Source of the DNA: Phallusia fumigata
Lineage: Eukaryota; Chordata; Ascidiacea; Phlebobranchia; Ascidiidae
Direction: 5' to 3'
DNA length: 30,743 bases
NCBI GenBank assembly: GCA_008931825.1
Contig: QXVZ01012671.1
Coordinates: 1-30,743 of the forward strand
The notes beneath the pieces were generated by a model. It searched no databases and was not told the origin of the DNA. It saw only the letters and a program-made list of their open reading frames with translations. Positions 17,601 to 27,800 of this stretch are shown piece by piece (the first letter of the stretch is position 1; the number at the start of each line of letters is the position of its first letter). Made by a program: the position numbers and the translations under genes.

Positions 17601-20406
17601 TCTAGTCTGCTTTAAATGTTTCAACCTTATTGATAACTAATTTGTAATGGCCCAGTGAGATTATTACATTTTAACTTTTTTATTGTATGGACCTCTTTAA
17701 ACCTTCTATTAAAAGCCAAAATCCTTCACTGGGAAGAAGATTAACTGAACTCTTACAAATCATAATTTTTTTGCAAATACAAAACAGCTTCAATGAATGA
17801 TTTGGGGAAGCAAAACAATTACTAAAGTTACATGTAGCCGAACAACTTTATAATTTACTTGTCAATTTCAGCCGAGTTTGAACCTTTCCTGAAAAGTTAC
17901 ATCAACAAATACAAATTTAAAACTGTAACAACTGCACAATGGAAACAGCATCTCTATGATTTCTTCGAAAACAAGGTAACTGGAAAAACTGTCAGAAATA
18001 ATCAAATTCACATGATTGGGGAATTGTAACCTTATTGGGTTTTGGGTTTTAATTACTTTTATTTCTGCACATTAAACTAAGTATGAAGTAATTTAAAAAA
18101 AAGTAGAATTGGAAATCATGTGTTTTACTGAAGATAAAATTGTTTGAAAAACGACCAACCATATAAATCTAATAGTAAAAGCAAAATCACAAGCAAATTC
18201 ATACTAATAATGAAGTCAGAGTATAAAACATATCACATGTTAATATATCACCCTGATGAACTAAATACAAACTTTTGTCAATTTTTCAGCGTTCAGTTTT
18301 GGATTCTGTTGATTGGAATGCATGGTTCAACACCCCGGGAATGCCCCCGGTGATTCCCCAGTATGACCAAACCCTCGCAAAAGAATGCACTAGCCTGGCT
18401 GATAGATGGAGCAAGGTGGGTTAATACATAAGGCCGACACGGTTGTTCTGCTTGGCACCGGGCAACTAGTTTCAAAGATTTAAAAACATTAACTAAGCTG
18501 TTGTGTCATGAATCAAAACTATTTGATGTTGTGAATGCCCCAGTAACAAATGTAAAACATCGATTCTGTTTCAGGCAACTGTGGAAGAGTTTGGATCGTT
18601 CACACCAGATGACGTCAGGAATATGACGTCATGGCAGAAGATCGAGTTTCTCAGTCAACTTCTAATGAAGGTATTTGACTCAGTGAAGTGTTTCTTAGCC
18701 ACTGAGCCATAGAGCAGTTTACTGATGGGCCACGGGGCTACGTGAAAATATTAGGATCCAAATTATCATCCCCCTGAGTTAAGAAACTAGTTGATTGTCT
18801 TGTGGATGAGTTTGTGGGACACGAGATTTTTGTCAAACCTTATCTGGGCCGCGTAAAATAAAGTTGAGAAACTCTGACATAGAATTAGCAGTAATAACCT
18901 TGAAACTGAAAGTCTCCAGCGTGGTTTGAGACAATGTTATCTGATCAATCGCGTTTTCAAACTTGGATAATCTAAGCCAGTGTTTCTAAAACTTTTTTAG
19001 CCCAAGGACCACTTTACCTTCGAATTTTTTTCTGACGACCACCAAACAGAATTCCAATCTAACATGCTCCCAAAACAGGCGATTTCATAAACCAGTGCCT
19101 AGTTGTAAGTCATCTTTTCGCGGACCACACATTGAGAATCACTGCTCTAAGCCGATATAACCATGCATGTTGGCAGTGGAATTCGACTTGAAAACCTAAA
19201 ACATGATTTCCGCACGCCATGAGCGGTTTTGGCTTTTTGCTTCGGATCCGGTTCACGTAACTATGGATCCGGATCGCTTAACCTTGTGTTCGGATCACTT
19301 AGCTTGGGATCCGGATCGTATATTTTTGGATCAAGATCATTAATTTTGCATCCGGGTCATTTAACTACGTGCCCGGATCATTCGAATTGGGTTCTGATTT
19401 GCTTAACTTTGGATCCGGATCACTTGTAGAATCCCGATGAGGCGCACTAATGCGGTCACGTGAACATGCGGCGCTTTAATTCGCAGGAACCTCTGACGTC
19501 ATCGCACGTGACCGCCATGGATGCGTGTTACAAATTTTCGGATGAGGGGAACGCGGAGATCAAGTTCAGGTGGAACCGGTTGGGGATCCGGGCCAAATCC
19601 GAATCCGCCATTGAACCCGCCCTCAAGATGGCGCTAGAGCAGGGCAGGATGAAATTTACAAGACCACTGTTCAGGTAAAGGTCGAATAATGTTGTCAAGA
19701 TGTTAATTATGTTTTTAGAGGTCAAATAGTGTCTTTAGAGGTCAATTATTATTGTCACCCACTGGTTAATTTAGATGTAGGATATTTTTTAACAGTTTGT
19801 CGTCATTCAGCTTTTTGTTACGTCGTTCTATATTTAAGACACAGGGACCAGATAACTTTCACAAAGTAAATACATTGTAATATCAGCGTTTCAACAATTG
19901 CATGTGTCATCATCGATACGAAAGTTGTTGCTTTGGCAAAAACGCAGACGAAACTTCTTTAACACATTGAAATCTCATTATGCCTTGCAGAAGTAAAATT
20001 GAAAATAAACAGTTGAACAATACGTAACCAATTGTTTCATAAATAACAACAGCACATGTAGCTTAACGGTGAACTCATTGTGACAATAACTTGTACAGCT
20101 GTCCTCAAACGAAGATGACATATAGGTAAACAGATCACGGTTTTAAATAGACTCAATAGAACGATAAAGTCAGCGATTCGCGGTAAAAAATTTTTCTGAT
20201 AACGACGACAGCGTTTGTCGAAACGTAGAAAATGTTTTACACACAAGTACTGGTTTGTATCTTCTTATCGAGACAAAGTACGTTGTTACAGAGATCTTGG
20301 TGCTTGGGAGAAAAGTCGGGATCGTGCAGTTGAAGCTTTCCTTGCGAACAAACCATGCATGCACTGCACGACTGCATCGCACATCGAGAAAGATCTGAAG
20401 CTCTGA
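11615..20406 (+). CDS. LTA4H: Leukotriene A4 hydrolase / aminopeptidase
   Basis: M1-family zinc enzyme that hydrolyses the epoxide LTA4 to LTB4 and trims peptides in the cytosol. Exons: 11615-11767, 12238-12368, 13135-13255, 13509-13577, 13792-13902, 15083-15208, 15572-15712, 15914-15937, 16043-16113, 16710-16795, 17035-17060, 17393-17537, 17872-17975, 18290-18415, 18575-18670, 19487-19674, 20292-20406. All junctions keep frame; 610 residues against 611 in human. Visible sites: substrate glutamines in FSQCQA (133, 135), GGMEN with Glu272, zinc site HEIAH (His296, Glu297, His300) and Glu319 in NEGHT, Asp376, proton-donor Tyr384 in IPYEKG, and carboxylate-binding Arg564/Lys566 in QGRMKFTRP. Residue 379 is Phe where human has Tyr378. 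The start ATG gives an N-terminus alignable to human, followed by VVLDSKDL. No signal peptide. Exons of 24 and 26 nt flank the catalytic region. Confidence 0.97.
13903..15082. other. LTA4H intron 5 with transposon-like remnant
   Basis: This is the longest LTA4H intron (1,180 bp). At 13949-14010 it contains GTTCTCAACCTGGGGGTCGC and further GGGGTCGCAAC repeats, a wording typical of hAT-superfamily element ends. A matching inverted terminus and a target duplication were not found, so the limits are unknown. The rest is AT-rich without recognisable coding sequence. Confidence 0.4.
15209..15360 (+). repeat. tRNA-like fragments at the start of LTA4H intron 6
   Basis: Just inside the donor, GGTGGTTCTAATCCCAGC (about 15220-15237) resembles a T-arm. 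It is followed by an A-box-like TCTCAGTGGTTAGTACA (about 15258-15274) and, about 70 nt further on, a B-box-like GTGGTTCAAATTCTAAC. Two overlapping degenerate tRNA-derived units would explain this order. No functional tRNA fold is supported. Confidence 0.4.
16114..16709. other. LTA4H intron 9
   Basis: 596 bp of AT-rich intron between the exon carrying HEIAH and the exon carrying NEGHT, so the zinc site is split by it (the Trp codon at 316 spans the junction). No repeat or RNA gene was recognised in it. Confidence 0.6.
18693..18711 (-). repeat. tRNA D-arm/A-box fragment near a 5' splice site
   Basis: On the minus strand the sequence is TATGGCTCAGTGGCTAAGA, a textbook tRNA A box. It begins about 20 nt inside LTA4H intron 15. 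No matching B box was seen at the proper spacing, so it is a fragment. Confidence 0.35.
18715..18876. mobile_element. Degenerate hAT-like MITE (162 bp) in LTA4H intron 15
   Basis: The right end reads AAAGTTGAGAAACTCTG, whose complement CAGAGTTTCTCAACTTT is hAT-like. The left end begins CAGTTTACTGATGGGCC. The flanking octamers CCATAGAG (18707-18714) and ACATAGAA (18877-18884) agree at six of eight positions. The terminal repeats themselves pair poorly, so the call rests mainly on the right terminus and the flanks. Confidence 0.4.
18978..19144. mobile_element. hAT-type MITE (167 bp) in LTA4H intron 15
   Basis: The left terminus CAGTGTTTCTAAAAC and the complement of the right terminus, CAGTGATTCTCAAT, form imperfect terminal inverted repeats. 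The flanking octamers ATCTAAGC (18970-18977) and CTCTAAGC (19145-19152) match at seven of eight positions, the target-site length used by hAT transposases. There is no coding capacity, so it was mobilised in trans. Confidence 0.75.
19241..19430. repeat. Degenerate ~22-bp minisatellite around GGATCCGGATCA
   Basis: About eight tandem, diverged units centred on GGATCCGGATCACTTAACTT follow each other in LTA4H intron 15, just before exon 16. The periodicity produces an artificial open frame with repeated Gly-Ser, which is not a gene. The repeat is rich in BamHI-like GGATCC and CCGGATC words. Confidence 0.7.
19675..20291. other. LTA4H intron 16 with foldback-family copies
   Basis: The last LTA4H intron contains a relative of the dispersed hairpin family (20195-20272: GCGTTTGTCGAAACGTAGAA, then the arm ending TTGTATCTTCTTATCG). 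It also holds a core-only relative at 19876-19925 and a shared ACGGTTTTAAATAG word near 20139 that recurs at 982 beside the foldback there. No exon is inserted. Confidence 0.5.
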
Positions 20407-20512
20407 TGGTCCGGATTAAGAAATTTTTTTATTGTGTAATTTATCGCTGAAAATTGTGTGCTTGTGATTTCTATGAAGTTTGATTTAGCAAGATTCATGT
20501 GAAATTTGTGAT

Positions 20513-20533
20513 AATAAAAAGAATATAAATAAA
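20513..20533 (+). promoter_or_regulatory. LTA4H polyadenylation signals
   Basis: Two overlapping-range AATAAA hexamers lie at 20513-20518 and 20528-20533, a little over 100 nt after the LTA4H stop codon at 20404-20406. This implies a short 3' UTR ending near 20545-20560. Confidence 0.7.
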
Positions 20534-20539
20534 AAGAGA

Positions 20540-21142
20540 TGCAAAATGCCGGCCTTTAGCTGCTTCCATCTACAGATTACCCTATAAATGTGCTAAAATA
20601 GATGCACACGATTTTATAATGCAGATTATTTTTCTTCAGTCTAAACCCTGTAGAAATTCATTCAATGTTTGCATGACAGCCAAATGCACCAAAGCTCTAA
20701 TGCTGATGAGAGTGTTTCAACACTGAACAGGTCTTCTACTTAAAAATTAATAACTTCTTTAAGTTTGTTTTCAGTGTGTTTCATGTTAAAACGAAAATAT
20801 TGTCTTCGGATATCGGTTTAAAAGCCTAGTGGTCAACACAAGTTATATTTGTCGACGCATCGCTCGTCATAGAGCGGGGTTATAAGTCGCTAGACTAGGT
20901 TGTTAAGCATAAATGAAGTGCACAAATACACGGCTATACAACGACTCAGCTTTATAAGACTTGTATTGAGTCAGCACTATGCACTCTTCCTTCTTGCCGA
21001 TAAATAGTTTCATAAAAAGCTTTTGCGTGAAGTCGCAAGTCGCTTCAACCCAAAAGCTAACTTTGGCGGGTCATGTGCCACACAATTTGTAACCATAGTC
21101 GCGGGCCACACCTAGAACGTCCCTGCGCAAGAAGGATACATT
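20540..21142. other. Intergenic region after LTA4H
   Basis: No gene was found. A tRNA-like fragment is possible at about 20829-20905 (GCCTAGTGGTCAACACAA followed by GGGGTTATAAGTCGC), too degenerate to call a tRNA. Confidence 0.4.
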
Positions 21143-21537
21143 TAGGGTTGCCAACTCTGTTAAGCTACAATAAAGGACATAAAAACTGGAATGATATTTT
21201 ATCACGTCTCGAAAACACACATTCGATTAATATTTTGATCTGATAATGACATAAAATATTGGCACTAATGTTAAGTTTTCTCACATAGATTTCTTTCAAA
21301 ACAAACTACAGCTCGATTTTCTGAAGGGCATCATCACTACCTTGTTGCCCACTACCTATAATATGCTAGATTTGCTTGGGTCCATCTAGTCGCGGTTAAG
21401 AAATTCAACCACAATTAAGTCTAAACGATTTGAAAATAAAGGACATATAGTGTCATTTCAAACCTCAATAAAGGACAAGGACAAATAGAGCTGAATAAAG
21501 GATTGTCCTTTAAAATAAAGGACGGTTGGCAACACTA
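21143..21537. mobile_element. hAT-like MITE (395 bp) with perfect 8-bp target duplication
   Basis: The element begins TAGGGTTGCCAAC and ends GTTGGCAACACTA, 13-bp terminal inverted repeats that differ at one position. It is flanked on both sides by GATACATT (21135-21142 and 21538-21545), an exact 8-bp target-site duplication. The subterminal regions contain several AATAAAGGACA words and a short TCCTTTAAAATAAAGGA palindrome. It has no coding capacity. It sits about 300 bp upstream of the Drosha start codon. Confidence 0.85.
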
Positions 21538-21545
21538 GATACATT

Positions 21546-21833
21546 TGAAAATTGTGTCCATAAACATCACAAAAGAAATATCAGGCGGGGAAACCCCTCG
21601 CGACGCATGCTTCATTGCAGGTGGACGTACAGAAAGTATAGGGAGGATTTAGAGAATTTTTCACTACGAAAATTGATGGTTTAGGCGCTTTTCCTTTTAA
21701 AGGATTACATACTATATGTTTTGTTCCGTAAGTGACAGGCCCGTTACAGAAAAGAAGCACCCAGGCCATCTGTTAATATTTTAAATTTACCAGCATTGTA
21801 GGGCACCAATAGAGGTGGGTTAGTTAATATAGA
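21546..21833 (+). promoter_or_regulatory. Region upstream of the Drosha start codon
   Basis: No TATA box is apparent. Immediately before the ATG is TTAGTTAATATAG/AATGG, and other AG sites follow a CAGCATTGTAG at about 21790. In ascidians many mRNAs receive a trans-spliced leader at such acceptors, so these are candidate trans-splice sites, but the polypyrimidine content is poor and the call is speculative. Confidence 0.25.
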
Positions 21834-24800
21834 ATGGATCCGCGGGACCCCTATTACCAACCTGGACCCTATTATGCAGATACCAGAAACTTACCACCCC
21901 CTCAACCTCCGTATTTACCCCATGACCCACGATTTCCACCCCCTGCATGGCACCCTCAGCATGGTGGTTGGGTCTGGCAGCCCCCTAATGTGGGGTACAA
22001 TCCCCCACCCCCATTGAGACCCCCAGCCCCTCCCCCAATGCATCCTGACATCCGTGAAAGATCAGAGTTTGTCGAAAAACAAAACAGGCGAAGAGGGGAC
22101 TTGGATTACCGCCGACCAGCACCAGACCACAGAAGGAATGTGGATCGTCAGTCTGAAGGTCGAAGGTCACCTGCTATCAGGGAGGATAGAGGTCATCAAA
22201 GGGATTCACGGACACAAAGACGGGATGATTCACCTAGACATAGAAGAGAAAGAAGCGATCGGAAAGAAAGCAATGAAAGACAATCAACTGCACGAGACAG
22301 ACGGAGGTGAATATTGCTTCAAACTGTTGCTTTATGTTTTGGACCACACACAAAAAAATTTTGAGAAATAAAAATTATCTTTACAATTGTGTGTAACACT
22401 TTTGTATATAGCTTTTTGTTGTAACAGCATTGGAAATAAATTGTTGTTGAAAAAGAAACTGGAATCGAAACATTTTGCTTTGTTTTGCAGTTCAAAGTCT
22501 CATGATCGCCATTGCCGGCCAAAAGATTCAAAACATGCAACTCATTCTTCTGAAAAACGACCAAGCCAGAAACGTAAAAGGTAAATTAAAAATTGCTAGA
22601 ATTTAGCTTGTGATAAAAAGGCACACAACTTATACATAGAAAATGCATATGATCGCTAACGTTTTAACAATTACTTTTCACAATATCATTCGTGTGAAAT
22701 GCATTCATTGCATTTAAGCTTTGTTGACATTTTGCACTGATTGAAACAACAGTGTTGGTTAAACTTTAGCAATAAAATCTGTTTACTGTGTGTAAGTTCA
22801 ATGGCAGTTTTTTTATCAATAAAATACTCTATAAGCCTGTGTTTGTAAGTTGTAACATCTGATTCTGGGGGTCTGTATTTATACAGTTTTATACCAGATA
22901 TAAATAACGTTAACCCGCATATGTTAAAAAGTATTTTTAAACTTTATTTTCTTGACTTTTTCTAGTGGACAATTTCCATTTGTTTTACTTCTGTAGTTAT
23001 GTTGCTGACTTTTGACAGTGGTTGATCTGATTGATTAAATTTGAGTTTAACTTGACATGCAGCACAACATAACCTTTTTACTTGCATCTGCGATTTTTTA
23101 CTTTCAACTTGAAACTTGTTTGTCAGTGGTTGTTTATCTGACGATGATTTGAATGAGATCGAGTCCCAGGTTAACGTTGAGGAGGAGGTTAAGGCTTTAA
23201 AAGCAAGTTACACCCAATCTACACAGCACGGAAATATCTATAAGAGGTCTGTCTGCGTAACTGCTTTGGAACTTGAAAGGTAATTTTGTTACTGTGTCCG
23301 CAGAGTAATGGAGTCAGATTCAACTGTTGAGGGAACAAAAAAACTGGAAGAAATTTACAACAGGTAATCAATTTAACCGCTACAGAGACCTTAGGTTGTA
23401 GTTTGCCTGAATTTCTTTTGATTTGCTGATCAATTTATCCTTTTCACAATTCTGAATAAAATTGTAGGCTAAACCAAATTAAAGTATCCATGCATTTCTT
23501 GAAAACAGGTTTGAAAAACAGTTGGGGTCGCGACACAAGGATTTGTGGACACCAAATGAGGCTTCTTCATCAACTGGTAAATGCAAAGTTGTAACTGTAT
23601 TTCACTTGCCATAAACAAAATTTCTATTTTGACTTGTCGGCACTTTCAATGAAAATACACATTTAAAAATATATTTTTCTCTCAGAAACACAGGATGCGA
23701 TGTTGTATGAGGACATCAATTTGGTGAGAAAATAACACATGTATATGTTAAGTATGTTAAGGTATTTGTTGTTAATAATGTATCGAAAGTTTTGTTACAA
23801 TGTGCTTTATTTTGTTGTTTAGAATCAAAGTACCCAAATATCTGTGGAGAAAATAAGGAAATGGAAACATCAGTTTGCTTGTAAGTTGCAAAGAATGAAG
23901 ATTTTTTATGCTACCAAACCCTGCACTTTGCAGTTAGAGCCGACTACCAACATTCAGGCATTGATTGTGACCTCAAAAGACATAATATAATCATTTTAAA
24001 ACACTGCAAAAATCAATTTTTAAGAAATATTTGAAATAATTTTTTCAGTAACCAGACATCAACGAGCAAAGTCTTCAATGATCGCGAAAAAGTTGCTGGA
24101 TTCTGCACTGAAACAGGAATTATCTTTAAGTGAATACATCGACAAAAAACAACCGAGTGTCCCCAAGTGAGTGAATCAAAAACATCCACAAACTGATTAG
24201 TCATGGTATTTGAAAAAATTATTTAGAACACCGAATTTCAGATTTACAAAAATCTTGAAATTATTGATTTTCTGTTGTACACATTAATCTTGGTTCTTGC
24301 AGCAGTAATATAGAGATGGCAGTCACAGATGATTGAATTATCTGCCATAGATCCTGACTAAAGTTCCATGAAGGATATTTAGTGTTTACCATGATCCACT
24401 AATTGTGCCTGTCTTTTTTTCGCACTTAAAAATTTAAAGTTGCCGACAGTTTCGAACCATCCTCCATCATTTCCCTTTCAGCTTTTCACTGCGGAAGTTG
24501 CAGAAGGTCCTGGATGGGGGTGATGCGGAGGACTCGGATCTGGAGGAAGGGGAGCTTGACCAGGCGGGAGAACTGATCAACATGATCCGAAGGATAAAAG
24601 CTCACAAGGATAGACTGCACGATGAATTGTGGTAGGTTTAAAACTTCAACTATGTGAAATTACTTTGTAACAACACAATATCACCAGATGAGCAGAAGCT
24701 AGTTGGAAAATGCTATAACAATATGAAGTAGTAGAAAGTGAAGGAGACATTTATTGCATCAAACCCGCTGCAACTTGTCATTAGAAAATATTATGTGCCA

Positions 24801-27800
24801 AATAGATGATGGTGTGTAAATTAAAATACAGAATGTCATTCTCCTATTTCAGCTTGAGATATTGTGAAATCATAAACACATGTATTTTACACTTGCATCA
24901 TGCAAAAAACCTTCACTGAATTAATCCAGACTTGTCTGAACGTTTGTGCAAAATCGAACAATATCCGATGCATCCTAAATGTTCCTGGGATTTTTTAAAC
25001 ATTGTCTGTTTTCAGGTACAACGAACCAGGACATGCCAATGATGGTCCACTATGCAGATGCAGCGAAAACGCTAAATCAAAAGGAATTCGACACAATATA
25101 TATCCCGGGGAAAGAGAACCACCTTCCTGTCATCCGTTAAAAAACAACATTGGTAAGATTTAAAATATTTTTTTACGTATTGCATGTGGAAGGTGGTAAT
25201 AATGTTGTATATTGTACGTGACAGTGTGGTCCGTATCTTGTTGTGGCAAATTAGAAATAATTGTTGTACTAAATTCTTGTTAGTTGTAAATCCCATGACC
25301 AACAAATTAACTTTATCTTTCTTTCGGTTCAGGAAAGTTGTATCACTATCGAGTGACAGTTGGACCAGCAGTGAACTTTATGATTGCGTCTCCAACCACC
25401 ATCGAACACAACGGACAGGATTATTACTTTGAGGGGTTTTCGATGTTTTCACATGAGCCACTTGATAAAGTGAGATTGTTTGACTTTGGCCTTTTTCCGG
25501 CCGTTTATTTTTCTTGTGTTTAGCAGTTTTAAAAAGTACATTCCCCACAATATTCTATCTTACTGAATTACTGGTGACAGAAAATAATAAAATAGGCAGC
25601 ATGTCAAACTGCAAACGTTCCTTTGTTTCACAACTCATCTTTTACCAAGAAATAACATAAATATACCAAAACCAAACGCAAATCATGCTGCATAAAACAA
25701 ATAGTTTTGTTATGTACTGTAACCTAATTGGAATTTTACCAATTATATCATAAAAAAGTCAAGATTTTCTGACATCACATACTGTTTATTATGATGCAAC
25801 AGATTCCTCTTTGTGACATCATTCGCTTTCACATTCGTTACACAATTTACTTGATTGAAGAAACTCCACCAGAGAACTTCTGCATGAGAGGGCTTGATTT
25901 GTTTCATGATTATCTTTTTAGGTAAATTTTTATGCTATCTGAATTTTTTGTTGAATTTTTGAGCCTTACCATTTTTTATGAGTGGGCTCGATTTGTTTCA
26001 TGATTATCTTTTTAGGTAAATTTTTATGCTATCTGAATTTTTTGTTGAATTTTTGAGCCTTACCATTTTTTATTTTCATATTTCTTTTTCTATTTGTTGT
26101 TTATGGCCCATTATATTTGCTAAACTATTTCTGAATTCGGTTTTACCATATGTTTCGAAACATTTTGCAACTGCTTGAATTTGACAGGGAAGTTCTTGAG
26201 TTATATGACTGGGAATCACGTGACGAACGATTTGAGAAATCCACGGAAAATGAAAATTCCCGTAAATTCCGTTTTTTCCCTCGCTTCGTTCGAGCGCTTC
26301 CCGACAATGGAAAGGAGATTCTGTCGCTGTCGAAAGTTCTGGAATACTTGATGGAAAACGACAAACCGCTGGTTCCTGATGACGAACTTGACCAGATGAT
26401 GCGCTGTTCCCATGACGACTGGTTGAAGTACACGGAGAAGGTTGGTTGCAGACGAGTGTAAAAAAATCCACGCAAAGTGACCAACATTCTAATGGATCGC
26501 AGTGCGACAGATCTACAAGTGACGTTTTACCGAATCGAATCCCGCCTCAGGCTAGATTTTTTTGCCTTGCTGAATGGAAACACAACTTCTACTGTTCAAT
26601 TCTAAACATAAGCATACATCGTATTTATAGTTGAATATTCCAACAAGTTTCGAGTTGCGATTCATCGCTATGGAAACTTGCCGATCGCTCATTACATGGA
26701 AAAGATCAATTTATCAATCCAGGCAATGCCTTGATGCCAGCAACGAATTTCGACCAAAGTTTTACCTGAAAAATCAAATTTTCATGAATACGATTACTTA
26801 TCCGTAATTGTAAAAACATGTTAGAATTCGTGAAAAAACGTTTTAAAGATATTAAAACGCCGACAGATCTTGTGCCAATATAGTAACTGGTTCAGTGGTT
26901 GAATTATTTCTTATCCTTATTACAACTTGTTTTTAGGTTCGCGGTATGATTGTGACGTATCCTGGCAAGAAGCCAAGTTCACTGCGGGTTGACCAACTTG
27001 ATCGTTATGACCGCGTGCCTGTGGAGTCCAAATCTGATCAAAACCACCCAGTGGATGATCGCTACCCGATGATCGTTCACTTCGGTATCAGACCTGCCAA
27101 TCTAAGTTATGCCGGAGACCCACAGTAAGTTATTTGGTTAAACCAGCGTTTTCTTACGTTTGGAAATACTACACGAAGGCCCGATCCACACTAGTGAATT
27201 CCTCGCGCGCATGATCGCCAGCTTGGCTTTAAATATCGTCGGCGCTGACCATACTGTCTGCCTCATGCTTGGTTGACTGCTTACGTGGAACCTGATACTT
27301 GCAACTTTTAAACAAGACCTGACAAAAACAAAAGTTAAGGGAAGTTATTGCTACTTAGTTTATTGTGAATGTATCGGAGTAAATTTCAACCTATTCACAA
27401 AAAAACATTAGGTTCACCCTATACTTTAAAAAAGAGAAAAGGAAGCGGGCGGTTTGTAAACATTACAGAAAAAAACAAAAATATTTTCTGTTTCACTCAT
27501 TGCTACTGTGATATTGGGTACTTGCTCTCAAAACAAACTGTGTATTTAGTTATTTAGTAAACATCTCACATCGTTTGGGCACAAAACAAAAGTTACCACT
27601 TAAAATATCCAGTTTATGTTATATTGAACACCAACTACCTAACCATAAGTTGTGTTCGTTTGCCCCCACTCGCAGCCCGAACAACGTATTTCCAATTAGG
27701 TTGCAAGCGACGCGCGCGGCGTCATTTTAACCGAGCGACGCCTGCGGACGAAACATTAACAAACAAAGATCGTGCGAGCAGTGTGGATCGGGCCTTATCA

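Noticed and set aside
19229..19429. A Gly-Ser-rich 66-codon frame
   Set aside because: It is produced by the tandem GGATCCGGATCA repeat in an intron.
22054..22371. A 105-codon + strand frame overlapping the first Drosha exon
   Set aside because: It is an alternate frame of the Arg/Asp-rich coding sequence and runs into the intron; the other frame carries the Drosha-like Pro-rich and RS-rich N-terminus.
24316..24348. Hairpin ATGGCAG/CTGCCAT in a Drosha intron as a possible microRNA or snoRNA
   Set aside because: Only 7 bp with a 19-nt loop; inverted repeats of this size are expected many times by chance in 30 kb.
26076..26487. Antisense open frames of 114 and 131 codons
   Set aside because: They lie opposite the conserved Drosha exon 13 (26188-26440) and have no family signature; they are shadows of its codon usage.
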